Positions 25,901 to 35,321 of a stretch of 64,000 nt of DNA are shown in pieces. A program made the translations under genes and the position numbers. The notes under the pieces are model-generated. The model was given only the letters and a program-made list of their open reading frames with translations, ran no database searches and had not been told where the DNA came from. Every line of letters starts with the position of its first letter. The first letter of the stretch is position 1. Source of the stretch: Branchiostoma floridae (Eukaryota; Chordata; Leptocardii; Amphioxiformes; Branchiostomatidae); assembly GCF_000003815.2 (NCBI RefSeq), contig NC_049980.1:9141594-9205593 (forward strand). The letters run 5' to 3'.

Positions 25901-27734
25901 CAACAATGACCGAGCAAGATGCCCGTAGTTGTTATATTATGACAGTAACTATCCTTGCGTATCTTTCGTTTAACCTCCAGCTTGCCCCGAGCGGTACCCT
26001 AAACTACACCCTTCCGGGACCTTCGGCATCTACCAGAACCAGTGCTTTTGGTATTCCCCAAGGAAGCACAAAAGGCGGCTGACCTACGAGAAGGCCAAGC
26101 TGGAGTGCGAGTCGAATAGGGGCACGTTGGCCATGATCAAAGACGACGATATGCAGACATTTATGTTATCCCTACTGAAGAAAAAAAGGCAAAGGTAAAC
26201 ACTTTTTTTTCGTTAAACACATAGAATATATACATACATTATTTTCATTAACAGATTCATGTTAATTGGGGGGTTTACTGGTCGTTTCACTACGTTTTCA
26301 GTTCGCTACAATTTGCTTCGCTACATACCAAGTCGTTTCGCAACATGGCACAGGTAGTATCGCTACATTTGAATGATATTTCTCTAGATAGACATGAATG
26401 AAACACCTGTTTGATCCAGGAGTTCTACCTTTGCCACATTATCCTGGTGTGACATCTAAACTGGTGGGATTAGTATAATGATTCAGGGGGCAGATTGGTT
26501 TACATCAGTACCGTTTGCTGTATCTTGTATGACATACGGACATAGGGCGACAGCCTGCTAAGATAGAAGTCATACGTGATTGCAGGAACCTTTTTAATGC
26601 CGTGTGTGCATCTAGAAAATTACATTCAAAAATGTAGCAAAGCAACTTGTGTCATGCACCAAAACGATTTGGCGAACTGACAATGTAGCGAAACGACTGT
26701 TATCTTATTGGGACCTGTTCACCTATAGCTTATCATTTATCTATTCCAGACTCAATAACCATTGCTTCTCCTTTTCACTACATCTACATTTCAGGAAATA
26801 CTGGATTGGCCTGGATGACATTTATGAGGAGGAAAAGTTCATGTGGAATGACGGCACCAAGCTGGGAGGCTACAATAAGTTCAAGTCTAACAGCCCTCAC
26901 GAAATCAGGGACTGTGTGTCGCTGTGGAGGACGAACAAGCTGAGCCGTTGGTACTGCGTGGACTGTGAGCTGAGGCTGCCTTACATCTGTCAGCTGGGTG
27001 AGCCGTCTGTTTGATATTATTTTATTACAGACTTAGGCCAAACCGTCTTGATTTTATAGATGACATCCTATGGAGACACCAAAATTAATGCGCGGGCGAA
27101 AAAAGAAAAATTCAGCCTCAAAGAAATACTGCTAATCCACAGAACTAAACATCCAGACCATTCTTTCCTAGTCTTTGTTTGTCTTATGTCCCTTCCAATA
27201 AGATTGTAAGAGAAATCGTACTTTCAATCATGTTAAACAGTTTATATTGCTCTTCTTGTTTAAAGAAGGTTAAGGGGTACTACGGTCCCATGCTCTGACC
27301 ATGTGCCTTCTTACCCTGGAGGGCAGATCCTCTGGCAAACACGCAATTCTGATGGACCAGGGATGCTATGTAACATGTGGCCACATTTTTTTAAGAACAA
27401 GCGAAAACCATTGTGCGCGCGGATGTCGTTGGGAGTAGCCTTTAACCATTTCCCCATATATTCTGTTTGCATATAAGAATATGACTTCTCCGAGTTTGAT
27501 TTATCATAATCGAACGAAATTTAAAGATTATAGTGAGCAACCTCACCCACCAAATCTCAACCACAGATAGAACCTTGTATGCTTACGATCATGGCACCCA
27601 GCATAGTCTGGAGAAGGTCAAGGAGTAACCATGGTCGGCTATGTGTGACAGAAGTTCATGAACGCAACAAGGCTTCCTTCAATATTTAAATTCTAACAAG
27701 TTTACTGTATCTTACAGGTGGTACTAAGAAGTAA
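13968..27734 (+). CDS. Secreted animal haem peroxidase with SMB, CCP, EGF and C-type lectin domains (20 exons)
   Basis: Exons inferred from GT-AG junctions and frame: 13968-14172, 15094-15217, 15775-15839, 15932-16081, 16260-16561, 17335-17462, 17743-17845, 17956-18110, 19017-19131, 19575-19821, 20088-20218, 20818-20961, 21911-22058, 22570-22765, 23173-23375, 24060-24230, 25638-25781, 25981-26195, 26795-26997, 27718-27734; about 1054 residues. Order: signal peptide (1-24), somatomedin B (25-68, CC and DCCPDY motifs), haem peroxidase (~85-805), sushi/CCP (~806-862), EGF (~863-910), C-type lectin (~911-1049). By homology to myeloperoxidase: distal His in GQFLDHD (~308), catalytic Arg and haem-linking Glu in GDTRNNEV (~466, 469), proximal His in FRFGHAAI (~563). 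The Met that forms the sulfonium link in myeloperoxidase is Val here. Peroxidase-CCP-EGF recalls thyroid peroxidase, but a lectin domain replaces the membrane anchor. Exon 18 has an apparent one-base frameshift near 26160. Substrate unknown. Confidence 0.93.
15252..15480. repeat. GC-rich MITE-like repeat in intron 2
   Basis: ACGTCACATTTCTTACCCGG followed by GGCCCGGCCGGGCTATTTG resembles phrases at 19262-19300 and 20300-20335 (CACATTTCCACAAAGGGGCC). The left part is clear; the right boundary (CAGGCCACAGGGGCC near 15455) is only suggested. Confidence 0.45.
17076..17280. mobile_element. MITE in intron 5 of the peroxidase gene
   Basis: Left arm GGTCATATAGGTCGTGCGAT; the right arm, reverse-complemented, starts GGTCACATAGGTCGTGC and continues with GTACGATCG. 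The imperfect inverted repeat is about 33 bp and the element about 205 bp, with no coding capacity. Confidence 0.75.
18496..18906. mobile_element. hAT-type MITE with 8-bp TSD in intron 8
   Basis: The termini are TAGGGGTGG (left) and, reverse-complemented, CAGGGGTGGGTACCG (right). They are flanked by the perfect 8-bp direct repeat GCCCCAAC at 18488-18495 and 18907-18914. CAGGGGTGG-like ends with an 8-bp duplication are characteristic of hAT elements. The interior carries repeated ACCGG/CCGGT words and no transposase. Confidence 0.88.
19248..19454. mobile_element. Short inverted-repeat element in intron 9
   Basis: Left TAGGTTTAGGTCC is mirrored by right GGACCTAGGCCTTA. The interior has GGGGCCCGGCCGGGATGTTT near the left and ACCCGGTCGGGCCA near the right. 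It appears related to a stretch at 54949-55254. Confidence 0.55.
20300..20692. mobile_element. MITE in intron 11
   Basis: ACGTCACATT at the left is mirrored by AATGTGACGT at the right, each followed inward by GGGGCCC on one side and GGGCCCC on the other. It also contains an inner palindrome around CTTAAGTCGGACTTAAATC. About 393 bp, non-coding. Confidence 0.75.
21231..21564. mobile_element. MITE, family A, copy 2 (intron 12)
   Basis: The ends are AAGCTAAGGG and CCCTTAGCTT. The interior matches 3392-3733 along nearly its whole length (for example GGAGGCCACGTCCGCCACG and CGCAGCCCGATGGCACACAA). Finding two copies in one window points to fairly recent activity of the family. Confidence 0.88.
21590..21770. 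repeat. Repeat shared with 50165-50290 (intron 12)
   Basis: CTTGTACGTTTTTCATGATA and GCGACGCCGCCAACGTGCCA at 21705-21765 match 50169-50250 with few changes. The left part (GCGGGTATTTCTCTGATGG) is the inverted counterpart of a phrase near 50260-50275, suggesting a diverged inverted-repeat element. Confidence 0.5.
22797..23095. mobile_element. Foldback MITE with ~90-bp arms in intron 14
   Basis: The left arm (TACATTCTCCTA, then ATCCAACGGC, then CTGCTATCTCAACCGTCAC) is mirrored over about 90 bp by the right arm (GTGACGGTTGAGATAGCAG, then GCCGTTGGAT, then AGGAGAATGTA). TA on both sides could be a TA target duplication. Confidence 0.85.
24296..25117. mobile_element. Family B inverted-repeat element, 822 bp, in intron 16
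   Basis: Left TTATACCCCCCTCACAAT; the right end, reverse-complemented, starts TTATACCCCCCTCACATT. Its right third resembles the shorter element at 4364-4601. No transposase frame is visible; it is a longer non-autonomous member of the same family. Confidence 0.8.
25420..25604. mobile_element. MITE with CTGTAAATGC ends in intron 16
   Basis: TACTGTAAATGCATTTAAGT at the left pairs with CTGCATTTACAGTA at the right. TA at both borders fits a mariner-type TA duplication. The arms carry TTCGCGG/CCGCGAA words. A degenerate relative (TACTGTAAATGTAGAAATAT, then GCGGTGGTT) is at about 59508-59560. Confidence 0.82.
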
Positions 27735-29717
27735 GACACGGACAGTGACACCAAAGGCGCCGGGACATCGTGAAAGAGTTCACAAGTTGATTCAAGATAT
27801 TTACGCACGTAAAAGGGTCACTATGATTAGCCACTGGCTACTCATACGCTATAGTGTACGTTGCAGGGTAATTTTATTTGTAAATTTAGTCACTTAAATC
27901 GTATACTTTTATGATTTTAGAGGTATCTTTAATGGCGATCAACTGTCGCGGGTTCCGACTACATGGTACATGCCATGACATTAGTTCTTATGAATTGATA
28001 TTATGGTTCTTATAGATAGATAAGTTAACCATATTCTAACAAGATGATTAGGAAGCTATGGATTTTGAAAAGGACCATTTAAATATTTTATGAATTATAT
28101 ACTTTTATATTTTACGCCGTTCCTTTATTCGCTATAAATGTCCATATTTGTAGATTATGTTACTTTTATGTTTGACTTCAAACACTTCATGTGCCAGTCT
28201 AATAATTATATATTATGATATCAAAATGATATTTCTACTTACGTAAAAAAAGGCAAAATGATGTTCAAGTTTGCACAAAATCTATGCATGCTTGACCTTT
28301 TGTGCAAGAAGGCAGCACATGTACAGTCATCATGGAAAATTCTTTAACTTTCCGTACCGTTTCACCCAAGTGACTTTTACTTTTCTTGTGTCTTGTCTTG
28401 TACTTTTCTGAAATGTCTATTCTTCAGGACTTTTCATTAATGTTTACAACATTTTGATCGATATACCATGCCATTTTATGATATTATCAATAGATGTGTT
28501 ATAACTTATGATTTACAAGACGAAGGTTACGATGTCATGATCTTCTGGCATGTATCTTGATGTAGATAACAGATTCGTAGTCATAGTAAATTGCATCAGG
28601 ATTATAATGCAAATTTGCTGACAAGTTTTTTTATATCTTACCTGGACGTTTTATACCCCTTTACCACTGTCTAGATATGCTGCAGGTTTCAGAACTAAGA
28701 TAGGAGTCATTTCGAATGTTGCAAAGACATGCTTGCACAAATTTAAAAGAAAAATATCAATTTTCAGTGTTTCTGAAACATTGATCATTCTGTGTGCGCT
28801 GTGCTATGTATTACGTGTCCTTAGGTTTCATAGGTTTGGTTTGGTCATCGGAAAGTGTGACAGTGCGCAATGGATAGGACGTTTCGCCCAGCACTTAGCA
28901 GCCCCTGGTTAACGGTTCGTAGTTCCTGATATGCCTCGATGTCTTGTCGATGCCTTGGGAAAGGCACTTTTAAAAAGTCTTTCCACGACTTTCCTTACTT
29001 CACTCCGGTGTAAGTGATCGAGTGACGTCCTAGGATAGAACGTTAGATAGATGCCCCTGTTTGAGTAGAGACACACATCGTGAACGCTGAAAAAAACAAT
29101 ATTAATGCACTTATTGAAAATAGTAGGGTCCTTTCCGGCGTGAGTGGTTCATTATCTTTACACTCCAAGAACTGGCCTTCTCTGTTTACAGGCTGGAGTG
29201 CTTTGCTTACTTGTGACGGCCGCGTAATGAAGAGCGATTCCTAGCAGAGATTGCCAGTACTGCAGCTCATCCTTACAGTGAGTTGTAGAGTTGATGAGGC
29301 TTTGGACAATAGATATTCAATGCATGCAGCGCCGGTTATGATTTACAGACGTTTGGGAACATTGATAAACTGTTCCACAACACAATCGACCATTGGCATT
29401 GAAAAAAGTCTCTTTCTCTGTCGTTATATTTTCAAGATGATGATCATGGCAACAAAGTGTGATTATGGAAATTACTGAGTTATCTGGTGTGAAATATACT
29501 GCACAGCATATACTCATAAACGTATATTCATACAGCAACCTGTTGGGTTCGGTGATGAAGTAGAAAATAAACATATAAGCTCTCAGTATTGGCAGAAAGT
29601 CAATGTCTGAATGTACCAAAAGAACGCATGTAATGGCACGAGGAATTCAACTAAGGGTTATCAGGTGGCATCTAGAAGCGTGAGGAGGCATGAAAGATAA
29701 AAAGTCACCAAAAGGTC
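27735..29717. other. Intergenic / 3' flank with a SINE tail
   Basis: AT-rich, no coding signal. At about 28955-29012 the module TTGGGAAAGGCACTTT, then CCTTACTTCACTCC and GGTGTAA matches the tail of the SINE at 1047-1215. The preceding GGTTAACGGTTCGTAGTTCC could be its tRNA-like B-box. No clear AATAAA lies close to the peroxidase stop codon. Confidence 0.55.
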
Positions 29718-29726
29718 GATCTGGGC

Positions 29727-29758
29727 ATAGGCGCTAGGCCAATGAATTCTTGTTGATT
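29727..29758 (+). repeat. Left terminal inverted repeat of the large transposon
   Basis: Begins ATAGGCGCTAGGCCAATGAA. It matches the reverse complement of 41256-41287 at 27 of 32 positions, with the longest identical run TAGGCCAATGA. It directly follows the left GATCTGGG (with one C between). Confidence 0.87.
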
Positions 29759-29814
29759 CGTCCGTACATTATCGTTCTGTGCCGAGTTGCCGGGTTGGAA
29801 AGTACTGGGGATTA

Positions 29815-29950
29815 CCCGAAGGTCGGGGAATAGGGCGAAGCCGACCAATCAGCGTTGGAGTTTCTGCACCCGAAGGTCGGCGAAGCCGACCAATCGGCGT
29901 AGCCGATTGTGAGCGCGGCGAAGCCGCGCAGCGAGCGAAGCGAGCTAGGT
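29815..29950. repeat. Subterminal CpG-rich hairpin cluster of the transposon
   Basis: Repeated short palindromes: GGTCGGCGAAGCCGACC, ATCGGCGTAGCCGAT, GCGGCGAAGCCGC and AGCGAGCGAAGCGAGCT. All share a GCGAAGC-type loop. Their position just inside the left end suggests transposase binding sites, though they could be promoter elements of the helicase transcript. Confidence 0.7.
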
Positions 29951-30097
29951 GGGAAAGGCCTTTTCTACTATCGCCGTTTTCTGCAAAATTCTAATATCTA
30001 AGTCAAAATTTTGAAGTGATTTATGTTCGTCGAGTTATTTGGAGGCCATTCAACGTACAAAGTGCACATAATAGTTATTTCGAATTAAAATAAACGC

Positions 30098-31141
30098 CAC
30101 TGAAATTTGGTCGATTTCCGGGACACTGCGTTACCAGCAGTGCGGCGGCGGCCGCACCACGTCGCTGCTGCACAAGATGATGACATCATTGCCAGCCAAT
30201 CAGAGATAGCACAGTTGAACTATGACCCACATTTCCCGCCGAAATTGTTCTGCAGCCAGGCTTGCGACGATTTCACCTCGACCAAATTTCTCGGTAAGTG
30301 GGCGACCCATTTGACAGTAAAATACAGTTTTCGTAACTCTTGAAGGCAACTTCGCTATTCCTTGTTGTGTAGAAAGTTCTGCTGTCCGGAACACCAGCTG
30401 CTAAAGGCAGATTCGTTATATATATTGACTAGTGTAGTGCTGGCTGTCACTGACACAGAAGGGGGAGGGGGGTGAGTTGTGATGATTTTTGGCGGGAGAT
30501 ATATCATTTCTTTTGTCTGACTCCGTGTAAATGTGAACGGAGCTTCTCTAAAAGACCGTTAACTTGTATTATATGTAATGGGGAAAATTTAAGTTGTGAC
30601 ATTAACGTTACGAGTTGTCCAAAATGTAATTTTTGTTGTGTCGTTCTGGTTGCAGAAACCAAGGACGTTATATCAGGTCCTTGCAGAAACACAGTACCAG
30701 ATCCAAGATGCGGTGTTGATCGGCTTGGAGGCAGGTTTGCTTTAGGTGGCAGTAGTTTAGGTAGTTTAGTATGTAGAATAGAACACTGCTAGTGTTAGTT
30801 AATGTATTGATTCTTCTTAATGATAGATTTTCGACTGTTCCTTTGGGTTTTCGGTCATATTGTCATGGAAATGTAAACTTCTAGTTTCTACAGTAGAAAC
30901 AGGGTTGCCACAATGTGTTTCTGAAACCATTTTTTAACAGTACATTTCCTACTGTGACAGTTTTTTCATATTCGTTATGGAAATGTTATTCTGAAACCAT
31001 TTTTATCTATAGATTTTCAACAGTTTTGTTCAGATGTAATTTCTAATGTAAATTAGTTATAGTAGAAAACAGGGAGAGGGTTGCCATGATGTGATTCTTG
31101 AACATTGTTTGATATAGGGACAAAATTGGGCCCGCTGTAGG
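30098..31141 (+). promoter_or_regulatory. Presumed 5' leader of the helicase transcript
   Basis: A good donor TCTCG|GTAAGT at about 30295 and an acceptor CCGCTGTAG at about 31140, directly before the helicase ATG, suggest a spliced non-coding leader. A cysteine-rich open frame at 30472-30792 (CIICNG, SCPKCNFCC) has no ATG, and a second possible acceptor (GTTGCAG) interrupts it near 30656. It is not called a gene. Confidence 0.4.
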
Positions 31142-34100
31142 ATGGCGTGTTTGTCGGAAGAGCAGCGCCATGTTTGTGACCTTGCCAATGAGTATAACAT
31201 TTTTATCACTGGTCGGGCGGGCAGTGGAAAATCAGTTGTCCTAAGGCAAGTGATTGCAAACATGGAAGCGAGATTTGGAAAAGAAGGTGTCGCTGTAGTG
31301 GCCCCGACTGGGAAAGCTGCACTGCTTATAGATGGCAGAACAATTCACAGTTTTTTCTGTTTGGGATTGGGGCAGAAAGAGGCTAGTGTCATCTACCAGC
31401 AGGTTTTGGCAGATAATGCATCTTTCCTGCGGATCCAGCAGGTTCAAGTTTTGATCTGTGATGAAGTTTCAATGCTGAGTGCCTCTCTGTTCAGCAAAGT
31501 AGACAGCCTCCTCAAACTTGTGAAAGGAAACAGTCTGCCCTTTGGGGGTGTCAGGTTGGTCCTTGCTGGGGATTTTTTCCAACTCCCCCCCATTGATAAG
31601 AGGGATGATCACACTCCTGACTACTGCTTTTTGCAGGAATCATGGCAAAAGGCTGTGGACCTGTGTGTTTTTCTGAGTGGTGTGTTCAGGCAGGATGATC
31701 CAAAATTCTTAGAGATGCTGGAGCACCTGAGACTTGGCCGTCGTACACCTGCATGTCTGGATCTGTTGGAGAACTTGACTCGGCCAATCCCCAAAGTAGA
31801 TGTCAGACTTTACTCATTGAAGCAAGACATGCACGTGTACAACCAGCAAAAACTGGACCAAATGGAGGGTAGTGAGAAACGTTTTGCTGCCCAGGACATG
31901 GGCAGAAAAAAAGGCAACCTTGATTCCCTATGTCAGGCTCCTTTTGTACTCTGTCTCAAACCTGGTGCCCCAGTTGTACTCCTCCAGAACTTATTTGACA
32001 TTTCACCAAGACTTGTCAATGGGTTAGGAGGAACAGTAAGTGGGTTTTCTAATGGTCATCCTGTGGTAACATTTGACACAGGAGAGACTCATACCATACA
32101 ACCCCATATGTTTGGTTTCTATGACAATGGTCAGTTGATTGCTGCCAGGCTGCAGTACCCATTGCAGTTAGGGTTTTCAATGACCGTACATAAAAGCCAG
32201 GGTAGTTCCATTCAACATTTGGAAATCGCAGATGTCCACATGTTTGCTCCCGGGCAGCAGTATACAGCGTACACAAGGGCAACATCACCCAATACGTTAC
32301 GTGTACTGCCAGGCTACAACAAGTATGCTCTGAAGCCACACACACATGTAATACATTTCTATGAGTCCTCTGTTCGTCTCCTGGCAGACTTGGTGACTCC
32401 AAGAGTTTCCAAGTCTATTTTGTCAAGTACCCCAGTTCAGGAGAGTGTAAGTGGACCCAGTGATAATGTTGATGTTACTTGTGTAAGGCATGAGCAAACA
32501 TATGACCCCATCCATGTCCCAGATGGGTATGACACTAGAAGTATTCTGCATTTATTCAATGAAGATGTAGGTCCATTTCCAAACCTGTTGAACTATGTAG
32601 CAAACTTGGACCCCAACAATGAGGGCATCCAATCTATGGTTGCGTACCTAATCTTCAGAACTGAAGAAATGTTCTCTGATGGGGTAACAGTTGACAAGAA
32701 GAAGGGGGTTGATGTAATCCCAAGAAAGGCATTTACGTCACACATTTCAAAGATCTTGACCATTGTTGATGAACAGGAGACGCGGGGTAGATGGGGCCTC
32801 ATCTCCAGTACTATACCTTCAGAGGTAGCCAACACTCTCCTCAATAGACTAGTAACTGTGATTTACAAACATGTGGCTAAAATCAGAGACCCTGTCTCAG
32901 AGATGAAGGAGAAGTTGGAGGGAGAGCTACAGGGTATTCAACCTGACACAACCCATTTTGACATGTCCAAACAAAACTGTGGAAAGGTGAGATATTTGAT
33001 GGGGTGGGCAGTATTCCGTCTCATAGCAAACCTAGACACAGAATTGAAGTCTGCACTTAAGACTGCAGCTAAATCTTCTGGAGCAAATGAGGCCAAGATT
33101 GCTGAATTAAGGCAAATGAAGGCCCTCTGCTGTGCTTTGAGAGCAGATCACGCTACACTGCAAGTCAAGTCCAGATTTCCATACAGCCTGGAGCATGTTA
33201 ACCGAAAGAACAGAGGTGGACTTTTCTTCGTAAACGATAACCTGTTTCTGTTTGGAATGTCCCTCGAATCCCTTTGTGGCAAACTGTTCAAAGTCGAAAC
33301 TGTTGACATTTTGGGGAAAGAAGCCACAATGATTCTTTCGGGTATTGTGAAGAACAATGCACTTTTGAAAACATTATTCCTCCAGTACCTAGACCAAAAC
33401 TACAGTCCTGCAGTACATATTTCTCTGTCACACACTCCCATTCCTGTACCTGACACAATTGAAACTAACTCCAGTTCGCCTTTTGGACAGTCTGAAACTG
33501 GACCACATGTTGACAGTGACACAATTGAAACTATCTCCAGTTCTCCTTTTGGACAGTCTGAAACTGGACCACATGTTGACAGTGACACATTTGAAACTAT
33601 CTCCAGTTCTCCTTTTGGACAGTCTGAAACTGGACCACATGTTGACAGTGACACAATTGAAACTAACTCCAGTTCGCCTTTTGGACAGTCTGAAACTGGA
33701 CCACATGTTGACAGTGACACAATTGAAACTATCTCCAGTTCTCCTTTTGGACAGTCTGAAACTGGACCACATGTTGACAGTGACACATTTGAAACTATCT
33801 CCAGTTCGCCTTTTGGACAGTCGGAAACTGGACCACTTGTTGACAGTGACACAATTGAAACTAACTCCAGTTCGCCTTTAGGACAGTCGGAAACTGGACC
33901 ACATGTTGACAGTAACACATTTGAAACTAACTCCAGTTCTCCTTTTGGACAGTCGGAAACAGTCAAGGAGAAGGTCTATGAACGCATCATAGAGAAGTAT
34001 TTGCACATGAGGAACAAAGAGTTCTTGAGACCTTTGATGGAGAAATTAAACACACATAAGGAGACTGCGCTGCGCCCTGCACTACAGGCACAGGCAAAGA

Positions 34101-34714
34101 AAAATACACAATTGACTTTCAGAACATTCTTGGATGACAAAACTGACAAAAAAGACTTTACACATCTCCACCTGAAATCACTTGCTACCAAAGGGGTGGA
34201 CAGTTTCACTATCTTCACAGTAGTACAACTAAAGCTACTCTTATTCTGTTATGGGAAGGCCATCAAATCCCAGAGTAAAGAACACGTTAAGAGTATGCTA
34301 TGTGAAGAAGTGAGAAAAAATGAACACATGCTGTACCCTGATGAGCTGAATTCAAAAAATCTAGACATCATCAAAAAAGGTAATGTACCCAATGCGGCCA
34401 GTCAGTCTGTTGAGAGCCAGGGCTCAGAGGATAATGATTTGCAAAATATGCAGTCCCCAGAAGGAGCCACTCCAGGTAATGAAACAAACCAAACTGCGAC
34501 ACAAGACACACATGCCATTCGTCAGCGGGCCCGAAGGTTTAATCCATCACATGAGCAACTTGAAACGTTGACACAGGACCACATTAATGGCAACCCTGTC
34601 TGTTTACACCAAGTTAGAGCTAACCAATTTGGAGTATTGCCATCACAAATAAAACGGTGGCACACTTCATTCAAAAAGAGGAACACAGTAGCTAGAACTG
34701 AAGGGAATTCATAG
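31142..34714 (+). CDS. PIF1-type DNA helicase of the transposon, with internal repeats and C-terminal homeodomain-like HTH
   Basis: Single-exon frame of 1190 residues. The N-terminal ~400 residues are a complete PIF1/RecD-family superfamily 1 helicase: Walker A GRAGSGKS (24-31), GKAALLIDGRTIHS (~57-70), Walker B DE (107-108), GDFFQLPP (143-150), MTVHKSQG (~347) and AYTRAT (~376). It would unwind DNA 5' to 3' using ATP, as known for the family. A middle region of unknown fold (~400-770) follows, then eight 22-residue repeats (~771-941), a charged region, and a final segment (~1130-1187) ending in QIKRWHTSFKKR, which resembles helix 3 of a homeodomain. The ATG follows a splice acceptor directly. 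Inside the transposon it probably aids replication or processing of the element; this is inference. No frame disruption is seen. Confidence 0.92.
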   Translation: MACLSEEQRHVCDLANEYNIFITGRAGSGKSVVLRQVIANMEARFGKEGVAVVAPTGKAALLIDGRTIHSFFCLGLGQKEASVIYQQVLADNASFLRIQQVQVLICDEVSMLSASLFSKVDSLLKLVKGNSLPFGGVRLVLAGDFFQLPPIDKRDDHTPDYCFLQESWQKAVDLCVFLSGVFRQDDPKFLEMLEHLRLGRRTPACLDLLENLTRPIPKVDVRLYSLKQDMHVYNQQKLDQMEGSEKRFAAQDMGRKKGNLDSLCQAPFVLCLKPGAPVVLLQNLFDISPRLVNGLGGTVSGFSNGHPVVTFDTGETHTIQPHMFGFYDNGQLIAARLQYPLQLGFSMTVHKSQGSSIQHLEIADVHMFAPGQQYTAYTRATSPNTLRVLPGYNKYALKPHTHVIHFYESSVRLLADLVTPRVSKSILSSTPVQESVSGPSDNVDVTCVRHEQTYDPIHVPDGYDTRSILHLFNEDVGPFPNLLNYVANLDPNNEGIQSMVAYLIFRTEEMFSDGVTVDKKKGVDVIPRKAFTSHISKILTIVDEQETRGRWGLISSTIPSEVANTLLNRLVTVIYKHVAKIRDPVSEMKEKLEGELQGIQPDTTHFDMSKQNCGKVRYLMGWAVFRLIANLDTELKSALKTAAKSSGANEAKIAELRQMKALCCALRADHATLQVKSRFPYSLEHVNRKNRGGLFFVNDNLFLFGMSLESLCGKLFKVETVDILGKEATMILSGIVKNNALLKTLFLQYLDQNYSPAVHISLSHTPIPVPDTIETNSSSPFGQSETGPHVDSDTIETISSSPFGQSETGPHVDSDTFETISSSPFGQSETGPHVDSDTIETNSSSPFGQSETGPHVDSDTIETISSSPFGQSETGPHVDSDTFETISSSPFGQSETGPLVDSDTIETNSSSPLGQSETGPHVDSNTFETNSSSPFGQSETVKEKVYERIIEKYLHMRNKEFLRPLMEKLNTHKETALRPALQAQAKKNTQLTFRTFLDDKTDKKDFTHLHLKSLATKGVDSFTIFTVVQLKLLLFCYGKAIKSQSKEHVKSMLCEEVRKNEHMLYPDELNSKNLDIIKKGNVPNAASQSVESQGSEDNDLQNMQSPEGATPGNETNQTATQDTHAIRQRARRFNPSHEQLETLTQDHINGNPVCLHQVRANQFGVLPSQIKRWHTSFKKRNTVARTEGNS
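33454..33966 (+). repeat. 66-bp tandem repeats within the helicase gene
   Basis: About eight 66-bp units encode the 22-residue motif SDTIETNSSSPFGQSETGPH plus VD. Variants IETN, IETI and FETI occur in the order N, I, F, N, I, F, then N, F, so a 198-bp three-unit block was itself duplicated. All units stay in frame. The antisense open frames here are by-products. Confidence 0.97.
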
Positions 34715-34900
34715 GTGCTAAACAATAGTAGAAGCAACAATACCTGAGAAACATGTTAATTTTGGAAATACCGCCCTTTCCAAAAATACATTTCATTTCT
34801 TAATCTTATTTACATATATACATGTAGTACATTTTTGTAAGCCGCTTCGCTCAATTGACAGTATTGATATGGAACATATGAGAAAAGTCTGCAGAAGATG

Positions 34901-35321
34901 TACATGTAGTGGGCAGTTAAGCTTACAATTGTACTAGACTATAGATAATCTGCAGATTTAACTTTTGATGCTAAGTGCAATATACATGTATGTGACTTGT
35001 CTCTTAGTCACAGATAACATGTGCCAACCTATAAACTCAGGAAATTCTACTTCATTGTGACAACACATTTAATTGATTTGTTGTTAATTCACTGTGTAAC
35101 TATTTTCCATTGTATTGTACATGTAGTGGGCAGTTAAGCTTACAATTGTACTAGACTATAGATAATCTGCAGATTTAACTTTTGATGCTAAATGCAATAT
35201 ATGTCTCTTAGTCACAGATAACATGTGCCAACCTATACACTCAGGAAATTCTACTTCATTGTGACAACACATTCAATTGATTTGTTGTTAATTCACTGTG
35301 TAACTATTTTCCATTGTATTG
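34901..35321. repeat. Tandem duplication (217 + 204 bp) between the convergent genes
   Basis: Unit 1 (34901-35117) and unit 2 (35118-35321) both begin TACATGTAGTGGGCAGTTAA and end CCATTGTATTG. Unit 2 lacks about 13 bp in the middle. They lie where the two transposon genes' 3' regions meet. Confidence 0.93.

Noticed and set aside
29815-29950. CRISPR-like array of short repeats
   Set aside because: The repeats are unequal palindromes without regular spacers, inside a eukaryotic transposon end.
33400-33966. 188-codon minus-strand frame across the helicase repeats
   Set aside because: Produced by the in-frame 66-bp repeats read antisense; no independent coding signal.
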